In this document: piece after piece, positions 17,051 to 25,029 of the stretch
How the letters are laid out: the number at the start of each line of letters is the position of its first letter
Position numbering within the stretch: position 1 is the first letter of the stretch
DNA from: Phycisphaerales bacterium
GTDB taxonomy: Bacteria; Planctomycetota; Phycisphaerae; Phycisphaerales; UBA1924
Assembly: GCA_022843545.1 (NCBI GenBank)
Contig: JALHNL010000029.1
Coordinates: 1-32,483, forward strand
Length of the DNA: 32,483 nt
Reading direction: 5' to 3'
Notes under the pieces: model-generated
The model's input: only the letters and a program-made list of their open reading frames with translations
Told to the model about the DNA's origin: nothing
Databases searched by the model: none
Made by a program: the position numbers and the translations under genes

Positions 17051-19216
17051 GTGCCAACAAGCGTGTTCATCATACCGTCGATGGACTGTCCTGCCGAAGA
17101 GGCGTTGATCCGCCGCAGGCTCGGGAAGCTCGAGGGCGTTTCAGACCTCCAGTTCGACCTCATGGGTCGACGATTGATAGTCGTTCACGACGGCACCGAT
17201 GACGCCGCCGTCGTCGCCGCGCTGAGCGACATTGGGATGACACCCGCATCCATGCCTCTCCCGTCGGCAGGTGCAGTGACCGGAGCGTCATGCGCGGATG
17301 GAACATGCGGTCCCCATCCGGCTGAGATCGAGAATGCTGTTCGTCCTTGGTGGAGGCAGTACGGGCTCTTCGCTCTGTCGGGCGTGCTCGCGGCATGTGC
17401 GGAGGCGATGTACTTCGCGGGCGTCAAGGAGACCTCGGCCCCGGTGATCGCGGTGTCGGTCGTCTCGATCCTGCTCGGCGGCCTGCCGACGCTGAAGAAG
17501 GGCTGGGTTGCGCTGCGGACCTTCACGCTCAACATCAACTTTCTGATGACCGTTGCGATCATCGGCGGGGCGGTGATCGGCGCGTGGCCGGAGATTGCAC
17601 TGGTGACGTTCCTCTTCGGCCTGGCCGAGTTGATCGAGGCCAAGGCCCTAGACCGCGCCCGCAACGCCGTCAAGGGGCTGATGGCGATGGCCCCGGACGG
17701 GGCGAGCGTCAAGCAGCCCGACGGTTCGTGGAGATTGACGCGGGCGGGCGAGGTCGCCGTGGGCGCGATCGTGCAAGCGAAACCCGGTGAGCGGCTCGCG
17801 CTCGATGGTGTCGTAACCGCCGGAGAGTCGAGCGTCAACCAGGCCCCGGTGACGGGCGAGTCCGTGCCAGTAGACAAGAAGGCGGGCGACAAGGTCTTCG
17901 CCGGGACCATCAACGAGTCGGGCGTGCTCGAGTTCCGAACCACCGGCGGCAAGGACCAGACGACGCTCGCCAAGATCATCCGGACGGTGCAGGAGGCGCA
18001 AGGGAGCCGAGCGCCGACGCAGCGATTCGTGGACAACTTCGCCCGGGTCTACACGCCGGTGGTGTGCGTCGCGGCGGTGCTGGTCGCCGTGGTGCCGTGG
18101 CTCGCGTTCGGGCAGCCGTTCTACCCGTGGCTCTACAAAGCGCTGGTGCTGCTGGTGATCGCGTGCCCGTGTGCCTTGGTGATCTCAACGCCAGTGACGG
18201 TCGTCAGTGGCCTGACGGCGGCGGCGCGCCGTGGCATCCTCATCAAGGGCGGCGTTCACCTAGAGAACGGCAGCAAAATGAAGGTTGTTGCGATTGACAA
18301 GACCGGGACGATTACCGAGGGCAAGCCGCGCGTGACGGACGTACAGCCCATCGGCAATGCGAGCAAAGACGAGGTGCTGCGTATCGCGGCAAGCCTCGAT
18401 GCGCTCTCGCAGCATCCGGTGGCGCTCGCGGTGGTGGCAGCGTTGAAGGGCGAGCGGGCGAGCGTCGAGAACTTCAAGTCGCTCACGGGCCGGGGCGTCG
18501 AAGGACGCATCGGCGGCGCGGCGTACTTCGTCGGCAACCATCGCCTCGCGGAGGATCGCAAGGTCTGCTCGCTGGAGGTCGAGGCCGTGCTGGGGCAGTT
18601 CGAGGTGCAGGGCAAGACAACGGTGGTGGTGGCGTCGGAGAGCGCCGTGCTGGGCGTCATCGCCGTGGCCGACACGCCCCGCCAGAGCAGCGTTACCGCG
18701 ATCAAGTCACTGCATGATCTGGGCATCAAGACGCTCATGCTCTCCGGCGACAACCAGACCACCGCCGCAGCCATCGCCAAGGCGGTCGGCATCGACGAAG
18801 CCCGCGGCGGGATGCTCCCCGAGGACAAACTCGCCGAGATCGAACGCCTGCTCAAGGGGTACGGGGACGCCGTTGGCATGGTCGGCGACGGCGTCAATGA
18901 CGCCCCGGCCCTCGCCAGATCCACCATTGGATTTGCGATGGGCGCGGCGGGCACCGACACCGCCCTCGAAACCGCCGACGTTGCCCTGATGCAGGACGAC
19001 CTGCGCGGTCTGCCGGAGTTCGTGCTACTTTCGCGCCGCACCGGGGCGATCCTGACCCAGAACATCGCGCTGGCCATCGGCATCAAGGTTGTCTTCTTTG
19101 CGCTGACCTTGGGCGGACTGGGGACAATGTGGATGGCGGTCATCGCGGATGTCGGGGCGAGCTTGATGGTCGTGGGCAATGGACTGCGGGTGCTCAGGCA
19201 TACCCCTCGGCTATGA
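17051..19216 (+). CDS. zntA: Zn/Cd/Pb-type P1B ATPase (ZntA/CadA-like)
   Basis: 721 residues starting at GTG 17051. An N-terminal HMA-like domain (residues 1-70) has the metal loop as MDCPAEE: the second Cys of the usual CxxC is replaced by Glu. A short Cys/His linker CADGTCGPH follows near 80. Membrane helices, the actuator loop (VTGES), the ion motif CPC (C372-P-C374), phosphorylation site DKTGT (D416), the HP motif (SQHPVA), and the hinge GDGVNDAP are all intact. Late helices have NIALAIGIK and ADVGASLMV, the Lys and Asp expected for divalent Zn/Cd/Pb pumps. It exports these ions from the cytoplasm to the periplasm for the RND trio to remove. Last gene of the rightward operon; no regulator gene follows. 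Confidence 0.92.
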   Translation: MPTSVFIIPSMDCPAEEALIRRRLGKLEGVSDLQFDLMGRRLIVVHDGTDDAAVVAALSDIGMTPASMPLPSAGAVTGASCADGTCGPHPAEIENAVRPWWRQYGLFALSGVLAACAEAMYFAGVKETSAPVIAVSVVSILLGGLPTLKKGWVALRTFTLNINFLMTVAIIGGAVIGAWPEIALVTFLFGLAELIEAKALDRARNAVKGLMAMAPDGASVKQPDGSWRLTRAGEVAVGAIVQAKPGERLALDGVVTAGESSVNQAPVTGESVPVDKKAGDKVFAGTINESGVLEFRTTGGKDQTTLAKIIRTVQEAQGSRAPTQRFVDNFARVYTPVVCVAAVLVAVVPWLAFGQPFYPWLYKALVLLVIACPCALVISTPVTVVSGLTAAARRGILIKGGVHLENGSKMKVVAIDKTGTITEGKPRVTDVQPIGNASKDEVLRIAASLDALSQHPVALAVVAALKGERASVENFKSLTGRGVEGRIGGAAYFVGNHRLAEDRKVCSLEVEAVLGQFEVQGKTTVVVASESAVLGVIAVADTPRQSSVTAIKSLHDLGIKTLMLSGDNQTTAAAIAKAVGIDEARGGMLPEDKLAEIERLLKGYGDAVGMVGDGVNDAPALARSTIGFAMGAAGTDTALETADVALMQDDLRGLPEFVLLSRRTGAILTQNIALAIGIKVVFFALTLGGLGTMWMAVIADVGASLMVVGNGLRVLRHTPRL

Positions 19217-19228
19217 GCGCGCGATCAC

Positions 19229-19450
19229 TCACGCCGCCGGCCGGTGATAGCGCTCGAGGACTCCGCTAAGGCGGTAACGGCACACCACCCGCCCGTTGTC
19301 GATCTTCAGCAGCGGCGGGGCTGGTGTGCCTTCGACCTTTGAACGGAGGATCTCGTTCTCGGCTTTCAGGTACTGGATCTGGCGGTCCACCCCGCCGGGA
19401 CGCAGAACGCCAAGACTTGAGATTTTGAGACTTGTGCCAAAACCCGCGGC
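19229..19450 (-). pseudogene. internally deleted transposase/integrase remnant
   Basis: Reading leftwards from 19450, an open frame without an ATG encodes VDRQIQYLKAENEILRSK followed by a short stretch and then NGRVVCRYRLSGVLERYHR and a stop at 19229. The first segment looks like the N-terminal helix (QIQYLKAEN.ILR) and the second like the C-terminal tail (VVCRERLGGLLKHY-type) of planctomycete IS3/IS481-like integrase-core transposases. The catalytic core between them is missing, so it cannot be active. Recognition is from memory of the family, not a search. It lies just after the metal cluster and before the defence-type genes, in keeping with a boundary of mobile DNA. Confidence 0.45.
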
Positions 19451-19812
19451 TCAACAGACCCGGGTTCAGTCTCAAGTGGTCGAGCACCTGAGACGCGGAA
19501 GCCACGATCATGGAAGGCAGGATCGGGGCCTGTCAGGCATCCACCGGGCCTTTGCGCTCCCGGATTGCTCATATAGTCGGGTGGCGAACGGCGACGGCGC
19601 TACTGGGTCATGACTTTGAGCCGGTCTGGAGTATTTGTACCCCGCTGGCGGCTCAGAAATGGGGTTCCGCCCCGCCCTGCCTCCGCCCGACCGTCGCCTA
19701 CGGATTGGGCCCAAACACCCCGTCGTCGCGCGTAAACCAAGCTTTTCCAGCCGACTGGCTGAATTCATCAGAGAGAAACGGTTCGCGGTAGTTGTGGATA
19801 CGGAGTTCTAGA
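19451..19812. other. long intergenic region without a recognised gene
   Basis: No convincing protein. There is a TATAGT box near 19572 on the plus strand without a good -35, a small hairpin CAGCC-GACT-GGCTG (19748-19761), and then the strong terminator at 19813. An untranslated RNA ending at that terminator is possible but not shown. I could not fold a tRNA, tmRNA, SRP or RNase P RNA here. Confidence 0.35.
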
Positions 19813-19843
19813 CCGGCCCGCGAAAGCGGGCCGGTTTTGCTTT
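19813..19843 (+). terminator. rho-independent terminator
   Basis: A perfect 9-bp stem CCGGCCCGC/GCGGGCCGG with GAAA as loop is followed by TTTTGCTTT on the plus strand. It could end the rightward efflux operon transcript about 600 bases after its last gene, or an unannotated RNA from the region before it. Confidence 0.75.
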
Positions 19844-19987
19844 ACGGCCCGGCCGGTTTTCAGCGTCCGGGCGGGGCGGCGGAAACATCGGAGATTCGGG
19901 GGTCAAACGCGGGTCGGGGTTGCCCGCCGCGCTCTCCGTTTGCGTCGGCCCGATCGGGCTGCTACGAGAACCCCGGGCGTTCGCGTC

Positions 19988-20029
19988 GCCCTCTCGGTCC
20001 AAACTCTAAAACTCTCTGGCCCTCTCGGT
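19988..20029. repeat. 11-bp direct repeat
   Basis: GCCCTCTCGGT occurs at 19988-19998 and again at 20019-20029, in a non-coding stretch (19844-20121) downstream of the leftward TIR-like gene. Meaning unknown; possibly chance in biased sequence. Confidence 0.35.
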
Positions 20030-20121
20030 TAGCGCACCCGCCGATTTGACGCGGGGTTCTGATCGGGGGTGGGCGGGGATCAAAACGGTCACGAAACGGA
20101 GAGTGCGGGCGCGATCGCCGC

Positions 20122-20532
20122 TCATCGCACAGCTGCATCTGGCGGCGGAGTTCCACCCGACAGCAATGTCTGGAGCGTCGGCCACCGATAGGTCCAGACC
20201 TTGTCGTCCGTGCGGGAGTGCTTCGGGCGAGTCGGCGTTCCAGTCCGAGTGCCTGAGAGAAGGAAGTACCGCCGACCCAGTTTCTGCGCCAGTTGAACCT
20301 CGGTCGCAACACCTGTGGCCTGGTGGGTCTGCTCACCGCAAAGGACGATGACGAAGTCGGACTCACGAATCAGTCGTTCGGCTTCGAGCGCCCACTTGTC
20401 GGGAATCGCCCGCGGGATTGAGTTGTCGATGAACTCCCAAGGACAGTTGGGGCGCTGCGATTCGGCGATCAGGTTCTGCTTGACGCCGAGGTCGTCGTAG
20501 TCGAACGCGACGTACACCTTCTTTTTGGCCAT
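20122..20532 (-). CDS. TIR-like (MTH538/ThsB-type) protein A
   Basis: 136 residues, a single flavodoxin-like TIR domain. Strand one is VYVAFDYDD, followed by a block with W33 and DNS, helix LEAERLIRESDF, strand VIVLCGEQTH, and the helix GVATEVQLAQKLG with E78 as the probable catalytic glutamate. RRYFLL and a Trp-rich end (VWTYRWPTLQTLL) complete the domain. This is the short FDYD...CGxxTH branch of TIR-like domain PF08937, the family of Thoeris ThsB. AGGAG lies six bases upstream of the ATG. It faces away from the two plus-strand TIR genes, sharing a 92-bp intergenic region. By family, it would sense infection and convert NAD+ into a cyclic ADP-ribose signal; activity here is inferred. Confidence 0.78.
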   Translation of the reverse strand: MAKKKVYVAFDYDDLGVKQNLIAESQRPNCPWEFIDNSIPRAIPDKWALEAERLIRESDFVIVLCGEQTHQATGVATEVQLAQKLGRRYFLLSGTRTGTPTRPKHSRTDDKVWTYRWPTLQTLLSGGTPPPDAAVR

Positions 20533-20624
20533 GCGGTGCTCCTTGGACGGTTATCTGCCGGATATGGTAGTGCGAAGGTGACGTCGCCGGTTCTGGAGAT
20601 TGCTCGTTGCTCTGCGAGGACGCG

Positions 20625-21038
20625 ATGCCGACGCTACGCACTTACCACGTCTTCATCTCCCACTGCTGGGAATACAACGCGAACTACCACACACTCGTCG
20701 ACTGGTTCGACGGTGAACCTCGCTTCGATTGGAGAAATCTCAGCGTGTCGGACGAAGCCCCGATGCGAGAGGATAAGAACTTCGAACGGCGGCTCCGAAA
20801 GCGCCTCGGCGCGGCCGACATCATGGTGGTGATCGTCGGCATGGAGATCGCTCATCGTCACTGGATGGCGTGGGAGATCAAGTGGGCTCGCATCCGGAGC
20901 ATTCCGATCCTGGGCGTCATGCCGAACGGAGCAGAGCGAGTGCCCAAGGTCGTGCTGGATGCCGATTGTCCGATCGTCAGGTGGCGGCGTGACTCTGTCG
21001 TTGGCGCGATCCGACAGCTTGCACGCGATCAGCGATAG
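20625..21038 (+). CDS. TIR-like (ThsB-type) protein B
   Basis: 137 residues from ATG 20625, with GAGGA just ahead; an earlier TTG is less likely. Begins YHVFISHCWEYN, the standard TIR strand-A motif, then FDWRNLSVSDEAPM, helix FERRLRKRLGAAD, strand IMVVIVGMEIA, then HWMAWEIKWA, where E84 occupies the catalytic glutamate position of TIR NADases. IPILGVMPNGAERVPKVV and a terminal helix VGAIRQL follow, as in canonical ThsB. It differs from proteins A and C and belongs to the more usual ThsB branch. The next TIR gene starts 28 bases downstream, so the two probably form an operon. Expected product: a nucleotide signal made from NAD+ upon phage sensing. Confidence 0.8.
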   Translation: MPTLRTYHVFISHCWEYNANYHTLVDWFDGEPRFDWRNLSVSDEAPMREDKNFERRLRKRLGAADIMVVIVGMEIAHRHWMAWEIKWARIRSIPILGVMPNGAERVPKVVLDADCPIVRWRRDSVVGAIRQLARDQR

Positions 21039-21066
21039 AATCTTCGTACACACTTCGGAGGATCGC

Positions 21067-21456
21067 ATGGCTAGGAAACGCGCGTTCATCAGTTTTGACT
21101 ACGACCACGATTTGGACCTGCGCAACCTCCTCGCGGGGCAGGCCCTGCACTCGGATACGCCGTTCGACTTCACGGACGCCTCCGTCCAGGACCATCTCAC
21201 AGGCGATTGGAAAGAGAAGGTGCGTCGGCGAATCCAGAACGCGGACCTGGTGATCGTCATTTGTGGAGAGTCCACGCATACCGCTGCGGGCGTGGCCGCC
21301 GAGTTGACCATCGCCAAAGAGTTGGGGAAGCCCTACTTTCTGCTCTGGGGCCGCAATGGGAAGACGTGCACGAAGCCGACTTCGGCGTCGTCGTCCGACA
21401 AGATCTACCAATGGACGTGGGACGAACTCAAGAACCTGATCGGCGGCGCACGGTAA
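21067..21456 (+). CDS. TIR-like (MTH538/ThsB-type) protein C
   Basis: 129 residues. Close relative of protein A: FISFDYDHDLDLRN, FDFTDASV, GDWKEKVRRRIQNAD, LVIVICGESTHTAAGVAAEL (E79 as likely catalytic glutamate), ELGKPYFLLWGRNG, and YQWTWDELKNLI at the end. GGAGG is five bases before the ATG. Cotranscribed with protein B upstream and convergent with the caspase-like gene, from which it is separated by 26 bases. The pairing of this compact type with a ThsB-like partner suggests either heteromeric sensing or separate triggers for one effector; both are hypotheses. Confidence 0.82.
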   Translation: MARKRAFISFDYDHDLDLRNLLAGQALHSDTPFDFTDASVQDHLTGDWKEKVRRRIQNADLVIVICGESTHTAAGVAAELTIAKELGKPYFLLWGRNGKTCTKPTSASSSDKIYQWTWDELKNLIGGAR

Positions 21457-21482
21457 GGCTGACCGGACAAGCCGGCCCGGAC

Positions 21483-22457
21483 TCAGAAGCGGCCCTTGGC
21501 GCGAAGTCGCCGGTAGTGCTCGCCCAGCACCGTCAGACGGCACCCCTTGCTCTCCATCGCCGCGTTCCACATGTGGGGCGTATCAACCGGGACGACCAGG
21601 TTCACCGCTCTGAATTTCTGAAGGACGGCAAACTTGTGGTTGTTCTCCGGGTTGGCTCTTGGCATGTCCGGGGTGCGGCCCTCGTCGCGCGGCTCGAAAG
21701 ACGGGTCGAGAGGATACTGAAACCCCGCCGATGGAAAGAACTCGGTGATTCGCTGGAGGTCCGCGAGGGACACCGCTGGCTGAACCTTGCGCAACGAGAC
21801 AAAGCGCTTCACGTTCGTCTTGAACACGGGCCGTTGCTCCCACATGCCGAGTGATTGATCGATGTGGGCGTAGACACCGCCGGGAGTCACGTTGCCAATC
21901 AAGTCCGCCGCCGGACCGTTCATGGCGTCCACGAAGAGTCTGGTAAAGACTCCTCCATCGTTTTCCTCGGTCGCGTATTGGTCAGCCGTGGACGCGGTCA
22001 AAATGGTGAGACCTTCGGTCAACTCGGCGGTCTGCTTGGCCGTGGGCTTTGCTCCGGCAATGCCGGAATGGCAACTGTCGAGAACGATCACCTTGTTCCA
22101 TGCCTTCGACTCGTTGGCATAGGTCAAAATGTCCGCCAGCGGCATGCCATCATCCCCGGACTTGCACTCGCACGTCAGGAGGTAGCCGCCCGTCGTCTCG
22201 ATGTGTCCATGCCCCGCGAAGTAGAACAGAGCGATCTCGCTGTCGTCAGCGAATAGGGCTTGGATCGAGTCTTTCAACATCGTCCGCGTCACTACGTCCG
22301 CCGGCCCGGTTCCCGTGAGCAGCTTTACGTCGAAGTTCACCGAGCCATCGCTGTGCCGCTCCAGAACGGCCTTCATGGCGTGTGCATCATCCACACATCC
22401 ATAAAGTGCTGAGCCGTGAGCATAGTGGTTGATGCCGACAACGAGTGCCTTCCTCAC
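21483..22457 (-). CDS. caspase-like (C14) protease, candidate Thoeris effector
   Basis: 324 residues from GTG 22457, with AGGAGG seven bases upstream. The N-terminal caspase/metacaspase fold is intact: [21 protein letters not shown], strand [11 protein letters not shown] with catalytic H83, strand [11 protein letters not shown] with catalytic C129, and LTILTAS. Residues from about 215 form a separate C-terminal domain ([53 protein letters not shown]) that I cannot name and which may bind a ligand. It lies next to three TIR-like genes; in type IV Thoeris a TIR-made cyclic ADP-ribose isomer is reported to activate a caspase-like protease that kills the infected cell. No SIR2- or membrane-type ThsA is present, so this protein is the natural effector candidate. 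Confidence 0.88.
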   Translation of the reverse strand: MRKALVVGINHYAHGSALYGCVDDAHAMKAVLERHSDGSVNFDVKLLTGTGPADVVTRTMLKDSIQALFADDSEIALFYFAGHGHIETTGGYLLTCECKSGDDGMPLADILTYANESKAWNKVIVLDSCHSGIAGAKPTAKQTAELTEGLTILTASTADQYATEENDGGVFTRLFVDAMNGPAADLIGNVTPGGVYAHIDQSLGMWEQRPVFKTNVKRFVSLRKVQPAVSLADLQRITEFFPSAGFQYPLDPSFEPRDEGRTPDMPRANPENNHKFAVLQKFRAVNLVVPVDTPHMWNAAMESKGCRLTVLGEHYRRLRAKGRF

Positions 22458-22484
22458 GATGAAGCCTCCTGACCGGCCATCGTA

Positions 22485-22637
22485 TCAGGTTCCAGGTGGC
22501 TCGATGGCGGCAGCAACGCGCCACAAGTCGCGGGCGTCTTGGGAGTTGGAGCGACCATCGTCGAGTGCTCCGGTTTCGCCACATTTCGCGCCGTTCGCGT
22601 AGATGATGGTTAACGGCCTGCCGCGTGGCTGGCTCGT
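22485..22637 (-). pseudogene. start-less ORF fragment upstream of the caspase-like gene
   Basis: Fifty codons are open on the minus strand with plausible composition (PLTIIYANGAKCG, DDGRSNSQDARDLWR, ending AAAIEPPGT) but no ATG, GTG or suitable ribosome site, and a stop in frame just upstream at 22638-22640. The stop at 22485 is 27 bases before the start of the caspase-like gene. It reads like the 3' end of a gene cut by insertion of the recombinase element to its right. The original protein is not recognised, and it may be chance. Confidence 0.3.
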
Positions 22638-22684
22638 TCAACTGACCATCGCTGGCCCCACCGGGCTCGCGCACGGACGCACGC

Positions 22685-22918
22685 ATGACCATCGACCTCG
22701 ACGAGGGGGCCGAGCGCGATGACCTCGCGCACGCCCACCTGCTCACCCCGACCAGGCGACTGCACACCATCGCGGAGATCCTGGCGAGCGGCATCCGCCG
22801 CCAGCGCGAGGATGCCCGCCGCATGGGCGAGTCGGGCAACATCTCGGCCCCGTCAGAAAGAGAGGAAGATCGACTTGAACCCTTGGGACCGGTCCGCCTT
22901 GATCGTCCGCTTGGTTGA
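22685..22918 (+). CDS. small conserved protein of the DUF2924/recombinase module
   Basis: 77 residues. A helix (RLHTIAEILASGIRRQRED) and the ending DRLEPLGPVRLDRPLG resemble the small proteins regularly found just before DUF2924 genes in planctomycete genomes, which share a RLxxxAxIxAxGxxR helix and a similar C-terminus. No function is known. No strong ribosome site is visible at ATG 22685, so the start is uncertain. It is 24 bases before the DUF2924 gene and co-oriented with the recombinase. Its position suggests a structural or regulatory helper of the recombination module. Confidence 0.55.
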   Translation: MTIDLDEGAERDDLAHAHLLTPTRRLHTIAEILASGIRRQREDARRMGESGNISAPSEREEDRLEPLGPVRLDRPLG

Positions 22919-22942
22919 CGCCTTGCGAACCGGAGAGTCCCG

Positions 22943-23467
22943 ATGAACCACACGCCCGATGACATTCCCGCGACGGTGAAGGCCCTGGGCCGACTCACCG
23001 TCCCCGAGCTGAAGCAGCGCTACGCCGAGGTCTTCGGCGAACCCACGCGGACCAACCACAAGCAGTATCTCGTGAAGCGGATCGTCTGGCGAATGCAGGC
23101 GCTCCGCGAGGGCGGATTGTCGGAGCGGGCGCGGCGGCGAGCGATCGAACTGGCCGACGACGCGGAGATCCGCCTGAGCGCCCCGCGCACCCCCGGCGCG
23201 GCGAACGGCCCGGGGCGAACGGTCGCGGCGGCGTTCGATGCTGGACGTCCTGACTCATTCCCGAAACCGGGGGCCGTGATCCGCCGCGAGTACAAGGGAC
23301 GGGCGATCTTGGTACGGGTCCTGCCTCGGGGCTTTGAGTACGAGGGCGAGGTCTACCGGTCGCTCACTGCGATCGCGCAGAAGATTACCGGGGCGCACTG
23401 GAACGGGGTGAGCTTCTTCAGGCTGCCGTCGGCACGCGGAACGAAGAAGGCGGAGGCCGGCGCATGA
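22943..23467 (+). CDS. DUF2924 protein
   Basis: 174 residues, start supported by GGAG about six bases ahead. Typical blocks are LTVPELKQRYAEVFGEPTRTNHKQYLVKRIVWRMQ in the N-terminal helical part, then a linker, then PGAVIRREYKGRAILVRVLPRGFEYEGEVYRSLTAIAQKITG and WNGVSFFRL. DUF2924 proteins nearly always sit before a serine recombinase in phage- or island-like DNA, and here the stop overlaps the recombinase start as ATGA, so the two are translationally coupled. The conserved C-terminal half looks like a DNA-binding or recombination-directionality domain (inference). The biochemical role is undetermined. Confidence 0.85.
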   Translation: MNHTPDDIPATVKALGRLTVPELKQRYAEVFGEPTRTNHKQYLVKRIVWRMQALREGGLSERARRRAIELADDAEIRLSAPRTPGAANGPGRTVAAAFDAGRPDSFPKPGAVIRREYKGRAILVRVLPRGFEYEGEVYRSLTAIAQKITGAHWNGVSFFRLPSARGTKKAEAGA

Positions 23468-25029
23468 AGAAACGGTCCGAGTCCAAGTCGCCGGCCCAGA
23501 TCCGCTGCGCGATCTACACCCGCAAGAGCACCGAGGAGGGGTTGGAGCAGGAGTTCAACTCGCTCGACGCCCAGCGGGAGAGCGGCGAGGCGTACATCGC
23601 CAGCCAGAAGAACGAGGGATGGGTGTGCGTGCCGGATCGGTACGACGACGGCGGGTTCACCGGCGGGAACATGGACCGGCCGGCGCTCAAGCGGCTCATG
23701 GCCGACATCGAGGCCGGGAAGGTCGACTGCATCGTCGTCTACAAGGTGGACCGGCTGAGCCGGTCGCTCATCGACTTCGCCCGGATGATGGAGATCTTCG
23801 AGAGAAAGAAGATCTCGTTCGTCTCGGTCACCCAGCAGTTCAACACCACGCAGTCGATGGGGCGGCTCACGCTGAACATCCTGCTCTCGTTCGCGCAGTT
23901 CGAGCGGGAGATCATTTCCGAGCGGACGCGGGACAAGATCGCGGCGGCTCGGCGCAAGGGCAAGTGGTCGGGCGGCCGCTCGGTGATCGGGTACGACGTG
24001 GATCCGGTGACGAAGAAGCTGGTGGTCAATCGGGAAGAAGCGGAACTCGTACGCGAGATCTTCGGCCTGTACCGCGCGAAGCGGTCGCTCCTCGACATCG
24101 CGCGCGAACTGAACGGGCGCGGCCTGCGGACCAAGGCCGTCCGCACGTCCAAGGGTGCGGCGTACGGCGGTCGTGAGTGGGACAAGCCCGCCGTGCTGAA
24201 GGTCCTGACCAACATCCTGTACCGGGGGCGGGTGCGGTACAAGGCCGAGACGTTCGCGGGCGAGCACGAAGCGATCGTGGATGACGCCTTGTGGGCCAAG
24301 GTCAATGAGATGCTCCGGCACAACGGCCGCGACGGCGGGATGATGGCACGGAACAAGTTCGGCGCGCTGCTCAAGGGATTGATTCACTGCGGCCCGTGCG
24401 GGCTCACGATGGGCCACACGATGACCACCAAGGCCGGATCGCGGACGTACCGCTACTACGTCTGCTACAAGGCGCAGAAGCAGGGGTGGGACTCGTGTCC
24501 GTGCCGGTCGCTGCCCGCCGAGCAGATCGAGAAGTTCGTGGTCGAGCAGATCCGGAGCATCGGGAGGGACCCGGCGCTCCTCTCCCTGACGCTGGCGAAG
24601 TGCCGCGACCAGATGACCGAACAGCGCGCGGCAGCGGAGGGCGAACTGAACGGGGTCGAGCGCGAGATGGCCCGGCTCCAGGCAGACCTGGCCCTCGCCG
24701 TCCGCGACGCGGCTTCGGACCCCCACGCGGCGGCACGGCTGGCGGACCTGCACGAGAAGGTGCGGGCGAGCGAGGAGCGGGCCGAGGTGTTGGACCAGAG
24801 AATCGCCGCGGCGAGGGAGGGGGAGATCACCAAGGCCGAGGTGGACGCCGCGCTTGGGGAGTTCAATGGTGTCTGGTCCAGTCTCACGCCCAAGGAACAG
24901 GCGCGGCTGATGCGGATGCTCGTCCAGAGAGTCGACTACGACGCCACCAAGGGGTCGGTAGCGATCACCTTCCACCCGCTCGGCCTGCGGTCGATCGGCC
25001 AGAGTGGCAAACACGAGGAGGCGGCATGA
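23464..25029 (+). CDS. large serine recombinase
   Basis: 521 residues. The resolvase domain begins IRCAIYTRKSTEEG with catalytic Ser22; VVYKVDRLSRSLIDF supplies the conserved arginines (R97, R100), and the E helix FEREIISERTRDKI follows. Then come the recombinase domain (VIGYDV, LVREIFGLYRAKRSLLDIARELNGRG, VLKVLTNILYRGRVRY), a zinc ribbon starting at C309-xx-C312, and a C-terminal coiled coil rich in Glu/Arg/Ala. This is the usual layout of integrases that insert phages or islands at short att sites. It is coupled by ATGA overlaps to DUF2924 before and to an HTH gene after. The element it moves is probably the DNA to its right, but att sites are not identified. Confidence 0.93.
   Translation: MKKRSESKSPAQIRCAIYTRKSTEEGLEQEFNSLDAQRESGEAYIASQKNEGWVCVPDRYDDGGFTGGNMDRPALKRLMADIEAGKVDCIVVYKVDRLSRSLIDFARMMEIFERKKISFVSVTQQFNTTQSMGRLTLNILLSFAQFEREIISERTRDKIAAARRKGKWSGGRSVIGYDVDPVTKKLVVNREEAELVREIFGLYRAKRSLLDIARELNGRGLRTKAVRTSKGAAYGGREWDKPAVLKVLTNILYRGRVRYKAETFAGEHEAIVDDALWAKVNEMLRHNGRDGGMMARNKFGALLKGLIHCGPCGLTMGHTMTTKAGSRTYRYYVCYKAQKQGWDSCPCRSLPAEQIEKFVVEQIRSIGRDPALLSLTLAKCRDQMTEQRAAAEGELNGVEREMARLQADLALAVRDAASDPHAAARLADLHEKVRASEERAEVLDQRIAAAREGEITKAEVDAALGEFNGVWSSLTPKEQARLMRMLVQRVDYDATKGSVAITFHPLGLRSIGQSGKHEEAA

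Noticed and set aside
20122-22457. classical type I/II Thoeris with SIR2 or membrane-type ThsA
   Set aside because: No SIR2-SLOG or Macro/transmembrane effector gene is present; the only effector-like neighbour is the caspase-like protease.
23353-25014. 553-codon open frame antisense to the recombinase
   Set aside because: Mirror of the recombinase coding frame with no start signal or homology.
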